From assembly GCA_900772695.1 (NCBI GenBank), contig CAAGRO010000370.1:1-8787 (forward strand): a DNA stretch of 8,787 bases, read 5' to 3'. The notes below the pieces were generated by a model that saw nothing but the letters and a program-made list of their open reading frames with translations, was not told where the DNA came from and ran no database searches. Below are positions 1 through 5,901 of this stretch, piece after piece (position 1 is the first letter of the stretch; each line of letters opens with the position of its first letter). The translations under genes and the position numbers were made by a program. The DNA is from an uncultured Oribacterium sp. (GTDB taxonomy: Bacteria; Bacillota; Clostridia; Lachnospirales; Lachnospiraceae).

Positions 1-181
1 CCTGCTTCTCTGCTGCCTTCTGGGTCTTCATCCAGTCGTCAATGATGACGTCCTCGACGGCATACGCCACCGCGTGAAATGCTTCCTTTGTGTTCAGATC
101 CTCGAGGGATCTGCGGTACAGCTTGCGCGCGTTGGTTTCCACCGCCTTTTTAAATGCAACCTTGTCGAATTTTTCCACCAT
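1..181 (-). CDS. glgP: Alpha-glucan (glycogen/starch) phosphorylase, N-terminal fragment
   Basis: The enzyme is a PLP-dependent glycosyltransferase family 35 phosphorylase, which releases glucose-1-phosphate from glycogen or maltodextrin in the cytoplasm. Only the first 60 residues are in the window; the 3' part runs off the left edge. The visible protein begins MVEKFDKVAFKKAVETNA and contains KLYRRSLEDL and AYAVEDVIIDDW. I recognise these as the N-terminal helices of clostridial GlgP, which normally lead into the YYxSMEFLxGR block; that block, the PLP lysine and the active site lie outside. The start is the ATG at 181, preceded at about 7 nt by AAAGGA. It follows ileS on the same strand, 144 nt from its stop, but a strong hairpin lies between, so it is probably separately expressed. 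The family call rests on a short segment recognised from memory, so it is good but not certain. Confidence 0.78.
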   Translation of the reverse strand, partial: MVEKFDKVAFKKAVETNARKLYRRSLEDLNTKEAFHAVAYAVEDVIIDDWMKTQKAAEKQ

Positions 182-205
182 ATATCATCCTTTCATTCTC
201 AACTC

Positions 206-223
206 GCTTTGCGTCTGCAAAGC
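206..223 (-). promoter_or_regulatory. Small hairpin in the glgP leader
   Basis: A perfect 7-bp inverted repeat (GCTTTGC / GCAAAGC) with a 4-nt loop lies 24 nt upstream of the glgP start on the transcribed strand. A TATATT at about 229-234 on the minus strand could be a -10 box, but I see no convincing -35. The hairpin would then sit early in the 5' leader. No T-run follows it, so it is not a terminator. Function is unknown. Confidence 0.35.
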
Positions 224-285
224 TTCGAATATACTTCCGGATCACGCCCCCTTCCCCTTACAGGGACCTCGTGAAAACCGGCAGA

Positions 286-314
286 ACTGCGGAGGCCACA
301 AGGGCCTCCGCAGT
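286..314 (-). terminator. Hairpin after ileS, probable terminator
   Basis: A perfect 12-bp GC-rich stem (arms 286-297 and 303-314, 5-nt loop) begins 11 nt past the ileS stop. On the minus strand it is followed by TCTGCCGGTTTTC, a weak and delayed T-tract. It could therefore act as an inefficient intrinsic terminator or a 3'-end stabiliser that leaves some read-through into glgP. The dyad is symmetrical, but no plus-strand gene ends here. Confidence 0.65.
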
Positions 315-325
315 CTACATATGAA

Positions 326-3300
326 TTACAGCTTCTCAACCGCAAGCTTTACCTGCTTACCGTTGATATCCCACTCCTTTTCATAGCCCTTCATGATGTC
401 ATATACGATGCTGTCGGCCATTACGATTCGCTTGATTTCGTCTTCGTTCTTCTGCATGAGCGCGGTCATCTCCGCATTGTCCTTCGCGTAGACCGTGATG
501 TGGTCCATAACCTCGAAGCCGGCTTCCTTACGCATGGTCTGAAGCTTACTGATGATCTCGCGGACGAAGCCCTCTTCCTCGAGCTCCGGTGTCAGGTTCG
601 TGTCGAGAACGACGGTGAGGCTCATATCCTCCTCGGTCACGAAGCCACCCTTCTGTGCGACGTCGATGAGGAGATCGTCCTTCGTGAGGCTGACCTCGGT
701 GTCACCGTCCACGGTGAACTTCAGTACGCCGTTCTGGTCGAGCTCGTCCATCGCTGCAGAGCCATCCATCTCGGTGAGATGTGTACGAATCGCGTTTAAG
801 TGCTTGCCATACTTCGGACCGACGGTCTTCAGCTGTGGCTTAAATGTATAGGAAGTGAATGCGCGAAGGTCATCCTGGAAGGTCACCTTCTTGACATTCA
901 ACTCGTCTTCGACGATGTCAATGAAGAAAGGATCGAGTGCGTGCTCTGCCTTTACATACATGTCACCGATCGGCTGACGGTTCTTTACGGCTGCGGTATT
1001 TCTCGCTGCACGACCGAGCAGTACGATGTGCAGTACCTCATCCATGTTCTCCTCGAGGGCCGTGTCGATCATCGACGCGTCTGCCTCCGGGAAGCTGCAG
1101 AGATGAACGGATGCCTTCGCAGACGGATCCACGCTGCATACCAGGTTACGGTAGATGGACTCGGTGATGAACGGAACCATCGGTGCCGCAACCTTCGAGA
1201 ACGTTACCAGTGCGGTGTAGAGCGTCATGTAGGCATTGATCTTATCCTGCTCCATGCCCTTCGCCCAGAAGCGTTCTCTCGAACGACGAACATACCAGTT
1301 CGACATGTCGTCGACGAAATCCTGCATCGCGTTCGCCGCCTCCGGAATACGGAAGTTCGTGAGGTCGTCATCGACTTCGCGGATCACGGTGTTCAGCTTG
1401 CTGAGCAGCCAGCGGTCCATAACGCCGAGGGAAGCATAGTCGAGGCTGTACTTCGTCGGGTCGAAGTCGTCAATGTTGGCGTACAGAACGAAGAATGCAT
1501 AGGTGTTCCAGAGCGTCGACAGGAACTTACGCTGTCCCTCGACGACGGCCTTATCATGGAAGCGGTTCGGCAGCCATGGTGCGGAGTTCGTGTAGAAGAA
1601 CCAGCGGATGGCGTCGGCGCCGTGCTTCTGGAGCGCATCCATCGGGTCGACTGCATTGCCCTTCGACTTACTCATCTTCTGTCCGTTCTCGTCCTGGACA
1701 TGGCCCAGTACGAGGACGTTCTGGTACGGTGCCTTGTTAAAGAGAATCGTACTCTCGGCGAGGAGGGAATAGAACCATCCACGGGTCTGGTCCACGGCCT
1801 CACAGATGAACTGTGCCGGGAACTGGGACTCGAAGAGCTCCTTGTTCTCGAACGGATAGTGATGCTGTGCATATGGCATCGCACCGGAATCGAACCAGCA
1901 GTCGATGACTTCCGGTACACGGTGCATCTCGCCGCCACAATCCGGGCAGCGCAGGGTGATCTGGTCTACATACGGCTTGTGGAGCTCGATGTGCTCGTAG
2001 CCCACATAGTCGGAGCTGTAACCGCCCTTGCCCTCGGCCTTCAGCTGTGCGAGGAGCTCGTCGTAGTTCGTGGAACGCTCACGGAGCTCCTGGATGGAGC
2101 CGATGGCCTCCTGCTTACCGCAGCACGGGCAGGTCCAGATGTTGAGCGGGGTGCCCCAGTAACGGTTACGTGAAAGACCCCAGTCCTGAACATTCTCGAT
2201 CCATGCACCGAAACGGCCGGTACCGATCGTCGCCGGGAACCAGTTGACGGTGTTGTTGTTACGCACGAGGTCGTCCTTTACGGCACTCATCTTGATGAAC
2301 CAGGACTCTCTTGCATAGTAGATCAGCGGCGTATCACATCTCCAGCAGTGCGGATAGGAGTGCGTGAACTTCGGCGCGTCGAAGAGCAGCTTCCGTGCGG
2401 ACAGATCCTTCAGTACCTCCGGATCCGCGCTGATCGCACCTGCGGCCATCTCCTTCTCGGTCGGCTTGCAGCGCATGCCGGCGAACGGGGTCTCTGCGGT
2501 CATCACACCCTTCTCATCGACGAACTTGATGAGCGGGAAGCCATTCTCACGGCCGACACGGGCATCATCCTCACCGAATGCAGGGGCAATGTGAACGATT
2601 CCGGTACCATCGTCTGCCGTTACGTAGCCGTCTGCGATCACGAAGTGTGCGCGCTTATGCTGCTTCGCGGCAGCCTCGGCTGCGCATGCATAGAGCGGCT
2701 CGTAATCGATACCGACGAGGTCGGTACCCTTATAGGTCTCGAGGATCTCGTAGGCCGGCATGCCGTCCTTTGCGAGTGGGCCGAGTACCTTATCCAGCAG
2801 TGAGCAGGCCATCACGTAGGTGTAGCCGTCGGCTGCCTTTACCTTCGCGTAATCCAGATCCGGATTTACGCAGAGGCCGGTGTTCGATGGAAGGGTCCAT
2901 GGGGTGGTCGTCCATGCGAGGAAGTAGAAATCCTGATCCTTCGCCTTGAAGCGGACGATCGCCGAGCGCTCGGTCAGCTCCTTATAGCCCTGTGCCACCT
3001 CGTGGCTGGACAGCGGGGTTCCGCAGCGCGGGCAGTACGGTACGACCTTGAAGCCCTCGTACAGGAGCTTCTTCTTGAAGATCTCCTTCAGTGCCCACCA
3101 CTCGGACTCGATGTAGTCATCGTGGTAGGTAACGTACGGGTGCTCCATGTCTGCCCAGAAGCCGACCTTGTAGGAGAAGTCCTCCCACATGCCCTTATAC
3201 TTCCAGACGTTTTCCTTACAATGGTCAATAAAAGGCGCGATGCCGTAATTCTCGATCTGATCCTTACCGTTGATGCCGATCTGCTTCTCGACCTCGAGCT

Positions 3301-3577
3301 CGACCGGAAGACCGTGGGTATCCCAGCCGGCCTTACGTGGTACCATCGCACCCTTCATCGCGTGGAATCTCGGAATCATGTCCTTGAACGCGCGCGTCTC
3401 GACATGGCCGATGTGCGGCTTACCATTCGCCGTAGGCGGACCATCGTAGAAAACGTAGGATGGATCACCCTCGTGCTCCTTGATGGACTCCTCGAAGATA
3501 TGATTCTGTCTCCAGAACTCCTCGACCTCGCCCTCGCGCTCTACAAAGTTCATGTTTGTATCAACTTTTCTAAACAT
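326..3577 (-). CDS. ileS: Isoleucyl-tRNA synthetase, type 2 (eukaryotic-like)
   Basis: Charges tRNA-Ile with isoleucine in the cytoplasm; class I aminoacyl-tRNA synthetase. The 1083-residue protein is complete. The Rossmann core has the first ATP signature HIGH at residues 55-58 in the context GPPTANGKPHIGH, and KMSKS at 634-638. The inserted CP1 editing domain carries the Thr-rich TTTPWTLP (223-230) and GTGIVHIAPAFGEDD (about 324-338), which hydrolyses mischarged Val-tRNA. Cysteine pairs CPRC (182-185), CWRC (411-414), CPCC (483-486) and CPDC (544-547) suggest zinc knuckles in the insertions. The anticodon-binding helical domain starts at about 690. The length over 1000, the TANGKPHIGH context and the absence of the C-terminal zinc finger of E. 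coli-type IleS fit type 2, a class often associated with low mupirocin sensitivity; resistance was not tested here. The start ATG has AAGGAG and AAAGG upstream. It has its own promoter and terminator, so it is monocistronic. Confidence 0.98.
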   Translation of the reverse strand: MFRKVDTNMNFVEREGEVEEFWRQNHIFEESIKEHEGDPSYVFYDGPPTANGKPHIGHVETRAFKDMIPRFHAMKGAMVPRKAGWDTHGLPVELEVEKQIGINGKDQIENYGIAPFIDHCKENVWKYKGMWEDFSYKVGFWADMEHPYVTYHDDYIESEWWALKEIFKKKLLYEGFKVVPYCPRCGTPLSSHEVAQGYKELTERSAIVRFKAKDQDFYFLAWTTTPWTLPSNTGLCVNPDLDYAKVKAADGYTYVMACSLLDKVLGPLAKDGMPAYEILETYKGTDLVGIDYEPLYACAAEAAAKQHKRAHFVIADGYVTADDGTGIVHIAPAFGEDDARVGRENGFPLIKFVDEKGVMTAETPFAGMRCKPTEKEMAAGAISADPEVLKDLSARKLLFDAPKFTHSYPHCWRCDTPLIYYARESWFIKMSAVKDDLVRNNNTVNWFPATIGTGRFGAWIENVQDWGLSRNRYWGTPLNIWTCPCCGKQEAIGSIQELRERSTNYDELLAQLKAEGKGGYSSDYVGYEHIELHKPYVDQITLRCPDCGGEMHRVPEVIDCWFDSGAMPYAQHHYPFENKELFESQFPAQFICEAVDQTRGWFYSLLAESTILFNKAPYQNVLVLGHVQDENGQKMSKSKGNAVDPMDALQKHGADAIRWFFYTNSAPWLPNRFHDKAVVEGQRKFLSTLWNTYAFFVLYANIDDFDPTKYSLDYASLGVMDRWLLSKLNTVIREVDDDLTNFRIPEAANAMQDFVDDMSNWYVRRSRERFWAKGMEQDKINAYMTLYTALVTFSKVAAPMVPFITESIYRNLVCSVDPSAKASVHLCSFPEADASMIDTALEENMDEVLHIVLLGRAARNTAAVKNRQPIGDMYVKAEHALDPFFIDIVEDELNVKKVTFQDDLRAFTSYTFKPQLKTVGPKYGKHLNAIRTHLTEMDGSAAMDELDQNGVLKFTVDGDTEVSLTKDDLLIDVAQKGGFVTEEDMSLTVVLDTNLTPELEEEGFVREIISKLQTMRKEAGFEVMDHITVYAKDNAEMTALMQKNEDEIKRIVMADSIVYDIMKGYEKEWDINGKQVKLAVEKL

Positions 3578-3613
3578 AAGCGCCTTTTCTCCTTCAAAAT
3601 ATATATAAGTATA

Positions 3614-3632
3614 AACCGGTGGTGGACCGGTT
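3614..3632 (-). promoter_or_regulatory. Hairpin in the ileS leader
   Basis: A perfect inverted repeat AACCGGT / ACCGGTT with a 5-nt loop (CCACC on the transcript) lies in the roughly 100-nt leader between the predicted ileS start point and the ribosome-binding site. I looked for the GGTGGNACCGC T-box signature usual before clostridial aminoacyl-tRNA synthetase genes and did not find it on the minus strand. The leader is also short for a canonical T-box. Role unknown. Confidence 0.4.
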
Positions 3633-3683
3633 GCAGACCTCTCACCCGAAAAATAGGCAGAATGCGGCCTTTATAGCCTTCTC

Positions 3684-3712
3684 ATTATAAAGTAGGGGGC
3701 TCATAAAATCAA
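3684..3712 (-). promoter_or_regulatory. Sigma70/SigA-type promoter of ileS
   Basis: Read on the minus strand, -35 TTGATT (3707-3712) and a consensus -10 TATAAT (3684-3689) are separated by exactly 17 bp. Transcription would start near 3677, giving a leader of about 100 nt. It lies downstream of the terminator of the preceding gene, consistent with independent expression of ileS. Confidence 0.8.
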
Positions 3713-3745
3713 GGAAATAACGTGTAAAGGCGCGGTGCGGGTATG

Positions 3746-3777
3746 CGAAAAGAAAGCTGTGCCACATGGCACAGCTT
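3746..3777 (-). terminator. Intrinsic terminator of the small secreted-protein gene
   Basis: On the minus strand a perfect 10-bp stem AAGCTGTGCC / GGCACAGCTT with an ATGT loop (arms 3754-3763 and 3768-3777) runs directly into TCTTTTC. It lies 47 nt past the stop of the gene ending at 3825 and upstream of the ileS promoter. Confidence 0.85.
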
Positions 3778-3824
3778 CCAAAAGTTTTGTCTCGATTTTA
3801 TCTGGATTTCAGTGATCTTTCAGA

Positions 3825-4361
3825 TTACCAGTCCTGGGCGTTTCCGTCGGAGATCTGTCCGTCCGGGCCCGGTACGTTGATCATGGTGTAGTCGATGACC
3901 GGTGCGATCTGGTTTGCGTATGCGCCTTCCGGTACGGATGGTCCGAAGGTTGCGCCGACGGTGAGCTCCATGTTCGGATCGCCGATGGCACTTACGTCTG
4001 CGGCATTGGCATAGGCTGCGTTTGCAGCGGCTGCTGCGGCCTTCGACTTCGCCGCCTTATCACTGATGGTGTTCGTGGTGGATCCGGCTGCCTTGATCTT
4101 GATGACGTTGGTCACGATCTGGTTTGCGGTGAGGGATGAGGTGCTGCCGGCCTTCTGTGTGCCCTTCGCTGCGTTTCTTGAGACGGACTTCGCGTTAAAT
4201 GCGTTCCGCACCTGCTTCGTGGAGGTGACGGTATCTACCAGGCTCTGGTATGCTGTGTTTGCGGTGGTTGTATTGGCAGCGAGTGCGGTGCCTGCGAGTA
4301 CAGATGCACTCATCAGAACAGCGGTGGTGGTTGCGACTACTTTCTTCGTGAAGTTTCTCAT
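3825..4361 (-). CDS. Secreted Ala/Thr/Asn-rich protein of unknown function
   Basis: A 178-residue protein I do not recognise. Residues 1-28 form a typical Sec signal peptide: MRNFTKK positive start, hydrophobic core, and ALA-A cleavage around residue 28. The mature part (about 150 residues) has no cysteine and no further membrane helix. It is rich in Ala, Thr, Asn and Ser, with an alanine-rich, possibly helical stretch at about 103-122. The C-terminal third is different: TFGPSVPEGAYANQIAP (138-154), then an acidic Gly/Pro end GPDGQISDGNAQDW. No LPXTG motif, repeat module or catalytic motif is seen, so it is probably released or loosely cell-associated. The ATG at 4361 has GGAG at 7 nt. It is transcribed divergently from the gene at 4994, which also has a signal peptide and FGPSVP near its end. 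It has its own terminator and a hairpin-rich leader of about 150 nt. Confidence 0.85.
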   Translation of the reverse strand: MRNFTKKVVATTTAVLMSASVLAGTALAANTTTANTAYQSLVDTVTSTKQVRNAFNAKSVSRNAAKGTQKAGSTSSLTANQIVTNVIKIKAAGSTTNTISDKAAKSKAAAAAANAAYANAADVSAIGDPNMELTVGATFGPSVPEGAYANQIAPVIDYTMINVPGPDGQISDGNAQDW

Positions 4362-4377
4362 ATTCGTTCTCCATTTC

Positions 4378-4501
4378 CCTGCAGGTCCCGCAGGTTATTT
4401 CGAGGTGCCGGGCACCCGACGATCCTATAGCGATCTCTGAAATCTTCAGAGGCAACTGCGGTGGTTTCAAACCGCTTCAGCTTCTCCATCGGTAAACCGA
4501 T
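4378..4501 (-). promoter_or_regulatory. Hairpin-rich 5' leader, candidate cis-regulatory RNA
   Basis: Five short inverted repeats are packed into the predicted leader of the gene starting at 4361: 4488-4501 (ATCGGT/ACCGAT), 4458-4475 (GCGGT/ACCGC), 4435-4451 (7-bp stem, 3-nt loop), 4404-4416 (GGTGC/GCACC) and 4378-4394 (CCTGC/GCAGG). The last lies just upstream of the GGAG ribosome-binding site, so refolding could affect translation. I could not fit the leader to a riboswitch class I know. The element as a functional unit is inferred. Confidence 0.35.
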
Positions 4502-4516
4502 TCAACTGATAGTCAT

Positions 4517-4525
4517 ACTATACCA
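4517..4525 (-). promoter_or_regulatory. Extended -10 promoter of the minus-strand secreted-protein gene
   Basis: On the minus strand TGGTATAGTATG gives an extended -10 (TG-n-TATAGT). The hexamer 17 bp upstream, CTGTTC, is a poor -35, as is usual for extended -10 promoters. The start point would be near 4510. The same core, TGCTATAGTAT, drives the divergent gene. Confidence 0.5.
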
Positions 4526-4593
4526 CAGTCAATCTTGAAGAACAGTGCTTAAATTCTTGTTAATTACTTAAGATTTGCGGGGAAAATCCGATT

Positions 4594-4818
4594 ATAGGCA
4601 CTGTAAGCGCTTTAACTTGCGATCATACCTGCCGCACTGTCATCTCTAAATTCCGACTGTAGGCACGGTAAGCGCTTCATTTGTAAAATATGCCTACGAA
4701 AATCGACAAATTCAGCTCGCGCTGTAGGCATGATCTAGCCCGAATACCATCATCGTGCCTACGTTAGTCGCTCATAACTGTAGGCATACTCATCAAAATA
4801 CTGCTGCATCATGCCTAC
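4594..4818. repeat. Array of alternating GTAGGCA half-sites at about 32-bp steps
   Basis: Exact GTAGGCA occurs at 4659, 4724 and 4780, and its reverse complement TGCCTAC at 4691, 4756 and 4812. Degenerate copies continue the series at 4594 (ATAGGCA) and 4626 (TACCTGC). Orientation alternates strictly. The steps are 32, 33, 32, 33, 32, 24 and 32 bp. Each forward/reverse pair is exactly 32 bp start to start with a 25-bp core, and the first pairs repeat every 65 bp. The flanks extend to CTGTAGGCA(C/T) at most forward sites; the last pair is a 9-bp inverted repeat. Cores are not conserved except that the first two share GTAAGCGCTT. About three helical turns per step suggests sites on one DNA face for a multimeric regulator. 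Stem-loops in RNA are an alternative. Confidence 0.75.
4601..4615 (+). promoter_or_regulatory. cre-like box (possible CcpA/LacI-family operator)
   Basis: CTGTAAGCGCTTTAA matches the Gram-positive catabolite-response consensus WTGNAARCGNWWWCA at all but two positions (first base, and A for C at position 14). A related GTAAGCGCTTCAT is at 4668-4680 and a half-match TGTAAGCG at 4904-4911. The match is by eye, and the region is also part of the heptamer array, so CcpA control is only a suggestion. Confidence 0.35.
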
Positions 4819-4909
4819 AAGTCAATCATTCCTCCGGCCAGTTTTTCCACTCCGCCAGGTTCTCTCCAATTTCTGACGAATTCTTAACGTTTTCGTTGAA
4901 AGATGTAAG

Positions 4910-4935
4910 CGAATCGCAATCGAATCCCGCGGATT
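4910..4935 (+). promoter_or_regulatory. Operator-like direct repeat and dyad upstream of the plus-strand promoter
   Basis: CGAATC is repeated at 4910-4915 and 4921-4926, an 11-bp step or about one helical turn. It is followed at once by the dyad AATCC-CGC-GGATT (4923-4935). The dyad overlaps the position where a -35 would sit for the -10 at 4954. This geometry suits an activator or repressor site, but the arms are short. Confidence 0.3.
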
Positions 4936-4950
4936 TCTTCCTCCTCGGCA

Positions 4951-4959
4951 TGCTATAGT
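4951..4959 (+). promoter_or_regulatory. Extended -10 promoter of the plus-strand secreted-protein gene
   Basis: TGCTATAGTAT provides TG-n plus a near-consensus -10 TATAGT (4954-4959). There is no good -35 at 17 bp (GGATTT). The start would be near 4966, leaving a leader of about 28 nt that contains GGGGGA 6-7 nt before the ATG at 4994. Confidence 0.6.
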
Positions 4960-4993
4960 ATATTCATACATATATTTCTATGGGGGAAATGCT

Positions 4994-5830
4994 ATGCGTA
5001 ATTCTGATTTTTACAAGCGAATGCTGACCGCGGGTGCCACGGCGCTGCTCAGCGCAGCGCTGCTGTCCACGCCTGTGCTTGCGGGTGAGTGGCGGGCGAA
5101 CTCGACGGGGTTCTGGTACGTGAATGATGACGGGAGCTATCCGACCTATGCGTGGCAGTGGATCGACGGGGACGGCGATGGGGTCTATCAGTGCTTCGCC
5201 TTCGATGAGAACGGATATCTCATGCTGAATCAGACGACGCCGGACGGGTATCTCGTCGGGGAGGCGGGTGCCTGGTTCGACGGTGTGACGCCGGTGACCC
5301 GGACGTATCCGGTCGGCACCTATGTCGAGCCGACGCCGATCGAGGGGCTAAGGAAATATGGATACGCTTCGGACGGTACGCGTCTCGTGACGAGTCGCAC
5401 GGGTTCAAAGTCGACAGCTTCGAATAAGACAAACAGCTCGAACGACAAGAATAATACGAATACATCCACGAACAAGACAAATTCATCCAGCTCGAAGAAC
5501 AACAGCAGCGTCCTCAACAAGCCGAACGCCGGTAACACGGCGAGTGTGTCGAAGAAGGATCTCGTGACGAATAAGATCACGGTCGGGAAGACGGACGCAA
5601 ACGGCGATGGCACCACTACCGGCACAGGTACCACAGGTACAGGAAACAGTACCAATGCTTCGACCACCGAGCGGGTCGATCCGAGCACGACCGCGCCATC
5701 CACCAGCGGCTTCGGTCCATCGGTCCCGAAGAAGAACACGAGCTCCTCGAGCTCGAGCGGTCCACAGACCGTCATCACGAACAGTGACGGCCCGAACCGA
5801 GGCAGCAGCTACACCACTGAAAACCGATAA
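4994..5830 (+). CDS. Secreted cell-wall-binding-module protein with Ser/Thr/Asn-rich tail
   Basis: A 278-residue exported protein. Residues 1-30 are a Sec signal peptide (MRNSDFYKR, hydrophobic core, PVLA-G cleavage). Residues 31-103 form one aromatic/Gly module: GEWRANSTGFWYVNDDG, then WQWIDGDGDGVYQCFAF, DENGYLMLNQTTPDGY and GAWFDG. I recognise this as the choline/cell-wall-binding-repeat-like module common in Lachnospiraceae surface proteins, so wall association is likely. A link (104-135) leads into a low-complexity tail (136-278) rich in Ser, Thr, Asn and Lys, with a TG-repeat patch (about 207-217), FGPSVP at 240-245 and a Ser run at 250-255. No LPXTG anchor or enzyme domain is present, so it may be a structural, adhesive or accessory surface protein. 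The ATG has GGGGGA upstream. It is divergent from the secreted-protein gene at 4361, with matching promoter cores. Export is well supported; function is unknown. Confidence 0.88.
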   Translation: MRNSDFYKRMLTAGATALLSAALLSTPVLAGEWRANSTGFWYVNDDGSYPTYAWQWIDGDGDGVYQCFAFDENGYLMLNQTTPDGYLVGEAGAWFDGVTPVTRTYPVGTYVEPTPIEGLRKYGYASDGTRLVTSRTGSKSTASNKTNSSNDKNNTNTSTNKTNSSSSKNNSSVLNKPNAGNTASVSKKDLVTNKITVGKTDANGDGTTTGTGTTGTGNSTNASTTERVDPSTTAPSTSGFGPSVPKKNTSSSSSSGPQTVITNSDGPNRGSSYTTENR

Positions 5831-5891
5831 AAAACAAGCACCTGCTGCGCGTCCGTCCGAATGCACTCCGGGCGGATATGCAGCAGGTGCT
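5828..5891 (-). terminator. Intrinsic terminator of the aldo/keto reductase gene
   Basis: A 12-bp perfect stem AGCACCTGCTGC / GCAGCAGGTGCT (arms 5837-5848 and 5880-5891) encloses a 31-nt partly self-complementary loop. Read on the minus strand it is followed by TGTTTTTTATC, a good T-tract. On the plus strand no T-run follows, so it serves the gene whose stop is at 5933. Confidence 0.75.
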
Positions 5892-5901
5892 ACATTGCAG
5901 G

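Larger units (their letters stand above)
4362..4993. other. 632-bp divergent regulatory region between two secreted-protein genes
   Basis: This gap holds no credible gene. From left to right it contains the ribosome-binding site and hairpin-rich leader of the minus-strand gene (4362-4510) and its extended -10 (4517-4525). Next is an AT-rich stretch (about 4540-4590), then the alternating GTAGGCA array (4594-4818) with cre-like boxes inside. A pyrimidine-rich stretch (4825-4880) follows, then small dyads and direct repeats near 4886-4935, and the extended -10 of the plus-strand gene (4951-4959). At over 600 bp it is far longer than two promoters need. Confidence 0.8.

Noticed and set aside
206..223. 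GACGCAAAGC in the glgP leader, identical to a core segment of class I c-di-GMP riboswitches
   Set aside because: The other conserved parts of that aptamer are not around it, and the bases are explained by a simple hairpin.
800..2173. Long open frame of 457 codons on the plus strand opposite ileS
   Set aside because: It lies wholly antisense to the clear ileS frame. Its protein is rich in Arg, Val, Leu and Glu with no domain, as expected from a biased-codon shadow, and I see no ribosome-binding site.
3614..3632. GGTGGACCGG on the plus strand resembling a T-box core
   Set aside because: It is on the strand opposite ileS, lacks the variable base of GGTGGNACC, and no plus-strand gene follows.
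4594..4818. CRISPR-like array
   Set aside because: The conserved unit is only 7-9 bp and alternates in orientation, spacer lengths are tied to helical phase, and no cas gene is present.
4755..4958. 67-codon plus-strand frame in the divergent intergenic region
   Set aside because: It starts inside the heptamer array, overlaps the promoter of the next gene, has no ribosome-binding site, and its product shows no recognisable feature.
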